Below are positions 1 to 7,727 of a stretch of DNA of 13,736 nucleotides, in pieces. Below the pieces are notes generated by a model. The model had not been told where the DNA came from. It was given only the letters and a program-made list of their open reading frames with translations, and ran no database searches. The stretch's first letter is position 1; every line of letters begins with the position of its first letter. The position numbers and the translations under genes are program-made. This stretch comes from Pleurotus ostreatus/Saccharomyces cerevisiae fusant (taxonomy: Eukaryota > Opisthokonta): assembly GCA_024196135.1 (NCBI GenBank), contig JAMQCK010000941.1, positions 1 to 13,736 of the forward strand, written 5' to 3'.

Positions 1-2456
1 GAGGAGTGAAGGAGGCGGAGGGCGACGAAGACAGCTCGCTTCCTCGCATCCCCTTCACTCAATCGAAAAATGACTGAACGACCACGTACTTGCATAATAT
101 CCTCCCTCGCCCCCTCCTCCGGTTCCCGCGTGAAGCAGTGGACGTGGATCATGGGCATGGGTAAGGCGTCGGGCTTGCCTCCGTGTGTACCCTCCGGTCC
201 ATCGACATTGTATCGTGGATCATCGGCATACAACCCCCTGAAAGCGTCCAGAAACTCGATCGCACTTTCGGGCAAATTCATCACGAAGTGGTCGATGTGG
301 GAGCGGGGAGGCGCAGCCTCCTTCGCCTCCCCTGTCGCGTCCACCTTCGCTTCCTGTGCGCTCTCCTTTGACTTCGCCCCCTTCTCCTCTTGCGCGCTTC
401 CCGCCTCTGTGTTTGCAGGGGCTTGCGAGGACGTTCCAGCCGCGGCGCCATCCCGCCTCCTCCTCTCCGCCTTCGCCCTACTCCTCGACACCGGCGGCGC
501 GTACCCCGGGAACGGGTCCTCGCGCGCCCTCCGCACCGCGTTCCGGATGAACGCGCGTCCATCTTCGCAGGAGGGGCGGACGAGGGGGGTGACCTGGGGG
601 GGGAGGGTTAGTTGGTGTCTGTGCATTTCTTTTGATTGTTTGGTGGGGTGTGAAGGAGAATAGAGGGTGGGGTAGGGGAAAGGATGGGGGAAGGGGGGAG
701 GGGGGGTAGGGTAGTGGTTGGAAAGGGAGGGGAGGGGGGAAGAAGGAGGGGAGAGGGAAGAAGGAGAGGTGGTGGGGTGGAGGGAAGGACGGAATAGGAG
801 GAGGAGGGAAAAGGGAAGGAGGAAGGGATAAGGGAAGGGAGAGGCGAGGGAGACGGGACGGGAGGCAGGGGGTGGAGGAAAGCTGTCTTCGTCCGATACT
901 ACGCGATGTGCTCGCCACAACGAGATGCGCTCGCTCGCCACAACGAAATGCGCTCGCTCGCCACAACGTCCGCAAGCCCACTCACCCCATTCCCCCCCAC
1001 ATTCGCCCCCAACCACCTCCAGCTCTCCGGATTCAGATCATTCGCGAGCACCGCGCAGCCCTTCCGCGCCGCGGGGATCGCGAAGGGCCCCACGCCCGCG
1101 AAGACGTCGGCGATGAGGGATGTGGGGTGGAAGAGGGAGACGAGGCGTTCGTGTTCTGTGGGGGTGGGGCGGTTAGTATTTTTTTCATTTGTTAAAGGTG
1201 ATGTGAAGAGTGGGGGAGGGGGACAGTTAGGGGGGAGGGGGGGTTAGTTGTTTTGGTTAGGAAGGGGGGAGAGTGATGGGGGACGGGTGTGGGAGGGAGG
1301 GAAAACTAGGAGGGGGGGAGTGAGGGGGGTATGGGGGGAAGGGGGAGATGGGTTAGGGAAAGGGAGTGGGTTAGGGAAAGGACCATTGACGTATAGATAT
1401 CCAAAAAGCGCACAGGCGGTGGCCCCCACTCACCCGTATGCAACCTCGAATTCCAATAAACCCGCCTAAAATCGAACCGAAACACACACCCCGCCTCGTG
1501 GTGGGCGACGTCGAAGTCGGGGTCGCCGGCGAGGAGCTCCATGTCGAAGAAGCGGAACTGGGCGTGGATGGTGGAGAGCTTGTTGACGACGGTGCGGATG
1601 GTGTGGTTTTTCTGGGGGTGGGGTTAGTGGGTGTGGGGGAGGGGGTTAGTGTTTGGTGGGTGGATGAGTTTGAATGGTTGAGGGGGCGTGGTGAGGGGAA
1701 TGTGGTGGGAGAGAGGGGGAGGGACGCACGTCAAGTATGACCTCGCCAATGAGGTACTTGTACGGCAGGTACTCGTCAATGAGGTTGAGGTGGGCGATGT
1801 GGCCGGTGATAGCGAAGGAGCTGGGGACTTCGTCGAAGCCAGCGTCGGGAGGAAAGATGGCGTAAAGTATTTCGGCTGGGCGCGTATGAGTCTGATGCAC
1901 ACTTCGAAGAAAGACAGCACACACGAGCATTCCAATAGTCATACCCAAGCTCGAGGTTGTACGTCTCGAGGGTCGCGTTCATGCGCTTGAGCAGGTCGCG
2001 TGCGATGTCCGGGAGGTCGTGTTCGCTGTTGCCACGCAGGAGTACGAGGCGGTCGCCTCCGTCGTCCATGTCCGGCAGGTCTCCATCCTTCCTCGGCGCG
2101 TGAACGACAGACCGCCGGCGAGGGATTTCTGCAACTACGCCGCGGAGTTCGGGCGCGCGGAGGACCGCGCCGGTGCGTGAGGCGGGTACGCGGGCGGCGA
2201 GGAGTGGTATGGTGCGCTTGAAGAGCGAGCGGTCGAGCTTGTCGCGCGAGCCAGTGTAGCGCGGCGGCGACGCATCGATGGCAGGCAGCCGGGTGGCGTT
2301 CGAGTGGGAGGAGGTGGGTGGAGCAGCAGTCGGGGGCGCTTTGAACGGTGGTGGCAACGCAGCCGACGAGGAAGCAGTCGGGGGTGCAGCCATAGTCAGC
2401 AGCCTGCGCGGGAGGTAGACACGGGCGAGGCGGAGGCGTCTAGCACAGCGGAGCAT
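1..2456 (-). CDS. TRM5: tRNA (guanine(37)-N1)-methyltransferase Trm5, 3' end cut by window
   Basis: Transfers a methyl group from S-adenosylmethionine to N1 of G37, next to the anticodon, which prevents frameshifting. In yeast Trm5 acts in nucleus/cytoplasm and mitochondria. Exons on the minus strand: 2456-1925, 1875-1730, 1611-1434, 1155-986 and 593-90; the next intron (donor GTACGT at 89-84) runs off the left edge. About 510 residues are visible, and I expect a few dozen more. Seen in order: [12 protein letters not shown] across the first junction; the Trm5 signature [30 protein letters not shown]; the SAM-binding loop [17 protein letters not shown] (about residues 302-318); ANDLNPES (323-330); EDGRAFIR (352-359); and [14 protein letters not shown] (from 447). 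All junctions keep frame (phases 1,0,1,0). A Lys/Glu/Ala-rich insert (about 378-440) separates EDGRAFIR from NLPES. I start at 2456; an in-frame ATG at 2393 is a second candidate. Family assignment is near certain; the exact start is not. Confidence 0.93.
594..985 (-). other. Long pyrimidine-rich intron 4 of TRM5
   Basis: This 392-nt intron is several times longer than most in the window. Its donor is GTGAGT at 985-980. The acceptor at 594 follows a CTAAC branch site and an almost unbroken run of C. The transcribed RNA is extremely C/U-rich, so the plus strand from about 600 to 870 is a G/A tract with many runs of three or more G and possible G-quadruplex character. Reading through from exon 4 meets a stop near 899, so retention would truncate the enzyme. 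I see no other gene in it. Confidence 0.8.
905..969 (+). repeat. 23-bp tandem repeat inside TRM5 intron 4
   Basis: Three consecutive units read 905-923 (19 nt, lacking one CTCG), 924-946 and 947-969 (23 nt each). The shared plus-strand core is GCTCGCCACAACGA, preceded by ATGYGCTCG-type sequence. The array begins about 16 nt inside the intron from the TRM5 donor. The 4-nt difference between unit 1 and the others is itself a repeat of CTCG within the unit, consistent with slippage. Confidence 0.85.
1156..1433 (-). other. Low-complexity intron 3 of TRM5
   Basis: The 278-nt intron runs from donor GTGAGT (1433-1428) to acceptor CAG ending at 1156, with a TACTAAC branch site shortly before the acceptor. 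On the plus strand it is G/A-rich and holds two copies of GGGTTAGGGAAAGG near 1350-1380. These resemble telomere repeats, but on the transcribed strand they read as CCCTAACCC, a branch-site core in a pyrimidine tract. No coding content is seen. Confidence 0.75.
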
Positions 2457-2672
2457 GGCCGCAAATAGACGCCCTTGCTTCCCGATCCAGCAGTGATCGA
2501 TGTCACCCGGCCCGGTCACCCGGCGCCTATTGTTCGTCCCAATGCGGTGTGTCATACACCATGCGCATCACAAAGGTCCATGCACCGCTGCCACAAATCC
2601 CCACGGCCCCTGCACTATATAAACAGACTCTGCTCTTACCACCACCACCTACACAACCTACCCAAGCATACC
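2457..2672. promoter_or_regulatory. Divergent promoter region, TRM5 / TatD-family gene
   Basis: The 216 bp between the outward-facing starts must hold both promoters. It contains a 13-bp-spaced direct repeat of GTCACCCGGC (2502-2511 and 2515-2524), a CCAAT pentamer at 2539-2543 and a TATA box oriented to the right at 2616-2623. No TATA box is evident for TRM5. The repeat could be a shared activator site; I do not recognise a specific factor. Confidence 0.6.
2616..2623 (+). promoter_or_regulatory. TATA box of the TatD-family gene
   Basis: TATATAAA lies 50 bp upstream of the chosen ATG at 2673. It supports a short 5' leader and that start rather than the more upstream in-frame ATGs, which lie before the TATA box. 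Confidence 0.65.
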
Positions 2673-5600
2673 ATGTCTCTCCCAACGATGCCCCCATTCC
2701 CCACCGACCAGGAGATCGCGACCCACATCGTCGACGTCCACGCCCACCCCACCGACTCGACCATCCCCCACGCCCTCCTCGCCGCCCCCGGCCACACCAT
2801 CTGCGCCATGGCCACGCGCCGCGCAGACCAGGCCCGCGTCGCCGCCCTCGCGCGCGCCCACCCCGCCCGCGTCGTCCCCGGCTTCGGCCACCACCCCTGG
2901 TTCTCGCACCTCATCTACGTGCCCGAGGGTGTGGATCCTGCATCCCTCGGCGAGCGCGCGGGCCTCGTCCAGGACCCGACTCCCAAGAAGGAGGAGAAGC
3001 CGCCGAAGTGGGTCAACCTCGCGGGGAAGAAGGTGCTCATGCTCGGGGCGCCTAATGCCACGGCGGGCGATCCAGATGCCACAAGCGCCGACCCCGATGC
3101 CACAAACGCGAGCTCCTCCTCCGACGCCAAACCTGCTCCCGCCCCCGACCCCACCTTCCTACCTATCACTTCCACTCCACCCTCTGCCCCATCCTCTTCC
3201 TCATCCTCAGCATCTCCCACCTATCCACCACCCGACAAGGGCTCTCACTACCGCGCCCTCTTCAACCCCAAACCGCACCAAGAGGCCATCTTTCAGGACC
3301 TCTTAACCCGCTTACCCGACCCCGTGTGCATCACGGACGTGCTGGACGAGTTGCGGAGGAATCTCAAGGCGTTCCCGGGCGCGATCCTGGGCGAGGTGGG
3401 CTTGGACCGGGCGTTTCGGGTGCCGATGAGTGGGAAGTATGCGGGGGAGGGGGAGGGGGAGGGTGATGGGAAGGAGTCGACTGCTGCCTCCACTAACGAT
3501 GCCACAAAGTCTACCACCGACAAGGAAGGCGCTACCGCCTCCGCCGACAAGGATCGCGCCACGAAAGATGGCGCTAATGCCACAAACAACCCCACGACCA
3601 CCCCTCCCTCCACAACCTCTCCCACCACCCCCACCCCCACCCTCTCCCCCATCACCGTCCCCATAACCCACCAGCTCGCCGTCCTCGAAGCCCAGGTCGC
3701 TTTAGCTATAACGCTGCGCGCGATGGGCGAGAGCGTGCACGCAAGACGGGATATCGTGCGCACGATCTGGATGGGGATGTGTGCAAGGGGGGAGGTGGGG
3801 GAGGGGGATTTGGAGGAGGGGGAGGTGGGGGAGGAGGAGGGGGAGGGGGAGGAGGGGGTTAGTGGAGACAACAAGAAAGAGGAGGGGGAGGAAGCGGGCT
3901 TCGATGACAAGGAAGAGGGCTCCGATGACGAGGACGTGGACATGTCTGTCAACGAAGAGAAGGAGCCTGCTGCCGACGCTAACGAAGAGAAGGAGCCTGC
4001 TGCCGACGCTAACGACGATACCTCCCACGCTAACGACGATACCTCCGACGCTGCCAGCGGAAAGAAATTCACCCCCGCCCCCACCTCCCTCCCCTTCACC
4101 CTCCCCCGCGGCCTGCGGCGCATGATCCCCCCCGCCCTCCTCCTCGGCGACGAGGACGACCCCTTCCGGCGGCGCACCGTGCTCAATGGAACGCCGCCCC
4201 TGCCCGCGGTGATGGGTATCAGTCTGCACTCGGTGAAGGCGGCGAATCATACGGTGGAGTTTTTGGGGAGGATGAGGGAGAGGTGAGTGGTTTTTTTTGA
4301 GTTATTTGTTGATTGGTCTTTTGTTTGTTGGTTACGGCCAGGTGAAGCGGAAGGGATGGGGCGCTGACCGAAGGGATTGTGAGCTGACGGATACCCCTAC
4401 AGGTACGGCGATAGATGGAGAGCTATCAGTGTCGATCTGCATAGTTGTGGGCTGAGCGCGGAGGTGTGGCGGACGGTGGAGGCCGCCCACCCGAACGCCT
4501 TCTTGTCCTTGTCTACGGGAATCAACATGCGCCAACCCCATGGCACCGTTCCCTCGTCTGACGGTCCTCAACCGATCCCCAAATCCCTATCCACCCTCAT
4601 CCTCGCCGCGCACCCGTCGCGCTTACTTGCGGAGTCGGACTGGCACGACGCGGGTAAGTCTTCACGCAACCGGTTCCTCTAAGATACGTGAGCAATGCTC
4701 TAACAACGTACTCACATTACGCGTTAACAACATACTCACATCACGCGTTAACGACGTACTCACCAAACGCTTTTACAACGTACTAACACAACGCTCTAAC
4801 AATGTACTCACAAATACCCCACAGACGAATCCGGCCAACGCACGTGGGAGATGCTGAACATCATCGCGAAGGTGAAGGGTTGGGACGTGGAGGGGGTGAG
4901 TGGAAGGGGGGCGAGGAATGTGGTTAAGCATGAGGACACGAAGACGGACAACGACGCAAAGGCTGGGAAGGCCAACAACGATGCGAAGGCTGGGAAGGCC
5001 GACAATGCGGCTGTTGCCTCGGACAGCAACAAGCAAGATGGGAATGAGGAGAAGGGGAAGGAGGAGGAGGTGAAGGAGAAGGAGGGCAAGGCCAGCGAGG
5101 TGAAGAAGGGCAAGGGGAAGGGCGAGGAGGTGGAGGACAGGACCGGCGAACCCAAGGACAGGAGCACCTCCCGCGGCCGGAAGCGCAGTGCTGAGGAGGC
5201 GGCGGAGGGTGGGGACGATTCCCCTTCTGCGTCGAGCCCGGCGCCGTCGAAGCGCTCGCGGAGCAGCCCCTCGGCATCGGAGGGCTCGACGCCGCCGCCG
5301 GGGACTGATATCGAAGGGGCCGCCTCCGATTCTTCGTCGTCAGACTCAGCCGAGTCGAGCGACTCGAACGCCTCAGCGCAGTCGAGCACCTCGAACGCCT
5401 CAGCGGAGTCGAGCAACTCATCCGACTCAGCGGTGTCGAGCAACTCGAACGCCTCCCGCGGTCGCAAGCGCTCCGCCGAGGTCGCAGCCGAGGGCGAGGA
5501 CGACGAGCCCACCTCCTCTCGCCCCTCGCCTCCGAAGCGCTCGAGGAGCTCTCCGACGCCGGAGGCTGAGGGTGTGGGTGCTGCTGCGACTTCTACATCC

Positions 5601-6350
5601 ACTGCTGTGGCCTCTGCTTCCTCTGCCACTTCTTCCACCGCGGCGTCTACCTCCACCTCCGCCCCCTCCATCGTGGCGTCTACCTCTGCGCCCACCACCA
5701 GTGTGGCGTTTAAAGCCACCTCCACCCCCTCCACCCCTACCCCCCTCCCCCGCCCCAAAAAGACCCGCCCGCCCGGCAACCCCTACGCCGCGGGCGCACA
5801 CCGCATCGCGGACCCGCACCGGCAGGGCCGCGTCCCGCAGGACACGCACGAGGTGCCGAGGGCCGTGCGCGGCCCGGGGGGCGCGATGGTGAATGTTGGG
5901 AGTGGTGAGTGTTTGGTTCCTTTGTTCGACGTTTTTCGACGTTTTCATTGCTTTTCACCTACACTTCTGCCATATTCCCTTCACCCCATACCCCTGCCAC
6001 CCCCATACCCCCTGCCACCCCCATACCCCCTGCCCCTTCATTCGTAGCAAGACGGAATACTAACCCCCTCTACAGGCGCCCTCCACGCCCCCTCCCTCCA
6101 AACCCCCCACCCCCCCGGCACCGCCCCCCTCACCGGCCTCGCCACCGTCCCGCACGTCCCCTCCGCCTCCACCCCCGGCTACGCCGCGCCCAACATCCAC
6201 GTCGTGCGCCGCCTGCACGAGAACTGGGTGCGGTTCAGGAAGGGCAACCATGGCGTGCCACCGCCGGTGTCGCGGAAGCAGCGGCGGATGGCGCGGCATG
6301 CGCGGTATGATGAGTGGGAGGAGGAGGAGAGGGCGAGGGGGGAGGATTGA
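2673..6350 (+). CDS. scn1: TatD-family metal-dependent hydrolase, Scn1/Cut9-interacting type, with low-complexity expansions
   Basis: Exons: 2673-4282, 4403-4653, 4825-5904 and 6076-6350, joined in phases 2,1,1; about 1071 residues. TatD proteins are TIM-barrel metal-dependent nucleases or hydrolases; S. pombe Scn1 was found as a Cut9-interacting protein. The usual metal/catalytic residues can all be placed: VDVHAH (His23, His25), ILGEVGLDRAF (Glu241), ESVHARRD (His356), VDLHSCGLS (His550) and LLAESDWHD (Asp616), followed by RTWEMLNIIAKVKGW. Family members are usually roughly 250-450 residues; here Ser/Pro/Thr- and Glu/Asp/Gly-rich inserts separate the barrel motifs, and after about residue 645 comes a long Ser/Lys/Arg-rich tail with NLS-like KRSRSS and PKKTRPPG. 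The end (VVRRLHENWVRFRKGNHG) looks non-random and may be the displaced native C-terminus. A strong unused-looking donor GTGAGT lies at 4896. Family sure; substrate unknown; tail exon structure less sure. Confidence 0.85.
3951..4052 (+). repeat. In-frame coding tandem repeats in TatD-family gene
   Basis: Two identical 30-nt units (3951-3980, 3981-4010; NEEKEPAADA) are followed by two 21-nt units (4011-4031, 4032-4052; NDDTSHA and NDDTSDA). All unit lengths are multiples of three, so the frame is preserved. They extend an acidic insert lying between His356 and His550 of the barrel. Confidence 0.95.
4697..4816 (+). repeat. 24-bp minisatellite filling intron 2 of the TatD-family gene
   Basis: Five head-to-tail 24-nt units start at 4697, 4721, 4745, 4769 and 4793, occupying 120 of the 171 nt of the intron (4654-4824). 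Every unit carries a CTAAC/TTAAC-like or TACTAAC-like element followed by GTACTCAC-type sequence. Unit 4 holds a perfect yeast-type branch site, TACTAAC, at 4781-4787. The array stops 8 nt before the first exon base, at the CCCCACAG acceptor. Confidence 0.93.
5169..5573 (+). repeat. Duplicated Lys/Arg-rich block in TatD tail
   Basis: Two copies of a roughly 38-codon block start at 5169 and 5454, 285 nt apart. Each begins SRGRKRSAE and ends KRSRSSP, with EAAEGGDD or VAAEGEDD between. The copies differ at many third positions and several residues, so the duplication is not very recent. Each carries basic clusters resembling nuclear localisation signals. The Ser-rich array described separately lies between them. 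Confidence 0.85.
5352..5459 (+). repeat. Four 27-nt coding repeats, Ser-rich
   Basis: Units at 5352-5378, 5379-5405, 5406-5432 and 5433-5459 each encode nine residues of the type ESSDSNASA, built around TCGAGC and TCGAACGCC. The 27-nt length keeps the frame, which argues that this stretch is coding rather than an intron. Confidence 0.9.
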
Positions 6351-6352
6351 GG

Positions 6353-6418
6353 ATTGAAGGTGGAGGATGATTGAAGGTGGAGGATGATTGAAGGTGGAGG
6401 AGGATTGAAGGTGGAGAA
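6353..6418 (+). repeat. 17-bp tandem repeat just after the TatD stop codon
   Basis: The unit ATTGAAGGTGGAGGATG occurs at 6353-6369 and 6370-6386, with a near copy at 6387-6403 and a partial copy at 6404-6418. The array starts within 3 nt of the TGA stop. Its unit resembles the last codons of the gene (GAGGATTGA), suggesting it grew out of the coding end. Confidence 0.9.
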
Positions 6419-6476
6419 AGGGATGGAGGATTGGGGAGAAGAATGCAAGAAGGAAGAAGATGACGCGAGGGATAGA

Positions 6477-6518
6477 GAATTGGACGGAAAGGACACAGAA
6501 TTGGACGGAAAGGACACA
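6477..6518 (+). repeat. Perfect 21-bp direct duplication
   Basis: GAATTGGACGGAAAGGACACA is present twice, head to tail (6477-6497 and 6498-6518), in the putative 3' UTR of the TatD-family gene. Confidence 0.9.
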
Positions 6519-6703
6519 GCCATGGACTAATCGGAGGACTGGACACATAGGGAAGTTTGGATTGAAAGGATTCCTCATTGGCTTGTACACTATCTTACAC
6601 TGCTTCATCTACAATTTAGTCGACCGCCTGCGCTGGTCGTTACTCTTCCTTGTCCGCCTGCGGGTCGTTGATCTTCCTCTTCTCACAACGTGTGCGCCCA
6701 AGC

Positions 6704-7699
6704 TCACTTCTTGCCGACGACGGCGTCGGTGAGCGACGCGGTGATGCGCTTGCGCTGTTCGTTGAGCATACCTAGAGATGCGTTAGTATGGAAGATAGCA
6801 ACGCGAAGACGCGGAGGTGCGTGCAGGAACACGAAAGGACACGGCTGACATGGACAAGGTATGAAGACAATGTACTCACCGAGGAACCCATCCTCGCTCG
6901 TAGACGTGCGTTCGTGGTTCCAGTTCTCGTAGTGGCGAGTGACGCGGTGCGAGTTGTCGGTCTCGATGGTGAGGAGCGAGTTCATGGTCTGTAGGCGCGA
7001 TGTTAGCATGATTTCTAGAGGGAGATGAACTGACGAGGCTGTGGCGCAAGCCAACTGGAAACCTGAGGGAACGTACCTTGGTCGGGCTGTCAGCCTTGTC
7101 GTCACGGTAGTACGCCACATCCTGGTCGATGAGGATCGTGCTCTTGGGCACCGACTCTGGGTTCTCGAGCACGCGGAACTTAGGGATGTCCGCGCGGGCA
7201 AAGATCTGGGTGTATGCATTATGAGCGAGCGTCCGGTTAGACAACGCTTGCCAGCGTACCTTCGCAAGTCCAACAAACTGTGCGCGAATGCTCTGCACAC
7301 CCTCCGCTATGCCAACCGGATCATGGAAGATAGCCTCAGGAGCATAGATATCGAACGTCGTCTACAAGGGAGGGTGCCCGATTAGCAACACGCATACACC
7401 CACCCGTGCACCATCCCCCCTCCGCCCTCACTCACCTCCTTCGGATTGCACGAATACATCTCCCTAATCGCCTGCAGAATCTTCTCCTCATGCGGCTGCG
7501 GCGCGCGCTCGGGCAGCTTGCGCGAGTCCTCGGGGGCGAGGCCGGCGGAGTTCAGGGCCTTGGACATGCTGTTGGCAGTGCTGGTGTGGATGTACTTGAA
7601 TGGGGACTGAATCTGGATCTGGAGGGCTTGCGCGCGCGGGGCACCGACGCTGGCACTGGCGGCGAGGAGGGAGATGCAGAGGGTGCGGGTGAGCAACAT
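6704..7699 (-). CDS. NTF2/SnoaL-like protein with N-terminal leader
   Basis: Exons on the minus strand: 7699-7436, 7361-7260, 7205-7077, 6988-6880 and 6771-6704, phases 0,0,0,1; 223 residues. The spliced protein reads TTFDIYAPEAIFHDPVGIAEG, then QFVGLAKIFARADIPKFRVLE, ILIDQDVAYYRD, SLLTIETD, RHYENWNHER and GFLGMLNEQRKRITASL. This matches, from memory, a conserved fungal family of small NTF2-fold/SnoaL-like proteins of unknown function; no catalytic role can be assigned. Introns of 74, 54, 88 and 108 nt have good signals, including TACTAAC before the last exon. The start at 7699 gives a hydrophobic N-terminus (LLTRTLCISLLAASAS) that could be a signal peptide or a mitochondrial presequence. An in-frame ATG at 7726 lies between two TATA-like elements; another at 7567 (MSKALNSAGL) has A at -3 and would remove the leader. 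Confidence 0.85.
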
Positions 7700-7727
7700 G
7701 GGCGGCTGTCGGGGCTTTATACGCATG

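Larger units (their letters stand above)
6351..6703. other. Convergent intergenic region with short tandem repeats
   Basis: The 353 bp lie between two converging stop codons (6348-6350 plus strand, 6706-6704 minus strand) and should contain both 3' UTRs. Besides two tandem arrays listed separately, there is an imperfect direct repeat, 6622-6650 and 6652-6678, sharing CCGCCTGCG, GGTCGTT and CTTCCT. No gene or clear polyadenylation signal was recognised. Confidence 0.7.

Noticed and set aside
70..663. 197-codon open frame on the plus strand
   Set aside because: It is the antisense shadow of TRM5 exon 5, whose minus-strand translation has clear Trm5 motifs.
478..981. Long Pro/Ser/Phe-rich minus-strand frame over the G-rich tract
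   Set aside because: It results from translating the C/U-rich TRM5 intron 4 and runs into exon 5 in the wrong frame.
1349..1382. Telomere-like TTAGGG repeats in GGGTTAGGGAAAGG
   Set aside because: Only two dispersed copies, inside TRM5 intron 3. On the transcribed strand they read as CTAAC branch-site cores in a pyrimidine tract, which explains them better.
3436..3700. Possible intron in the TatD insert starting GTATGC
   Set aside because: No AG lies close before the conserved ITVPITHQLAVLEAQ segment, and the frame is open throughout, so I treat the insert as coding.
3293..4186. 297-codon Ser-rich frame on the minus strand
   Set aside because: It is antisense to the TatD-family exon; its composition mirrors the Glu/Asp/Ala codons of the real gene and it has no family motif.
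4808..5779. 323-codon acidic frame on the minus strand
   Set aside because: Antisense to the Ser/Lys tail of the TatD-family gene. The plus frame joins in phase to verified exons and the repeats are multiples of three, although the shadow is also open.
6640..6706. Extra C-terminal exon for the NTF2-like gene (KRKINDPQADKEE then stop, minus strand)
   Set aside because: It would need an intron of about 26 nt right at the stop codon; the TGA at 6706-6704 gives a normal end.
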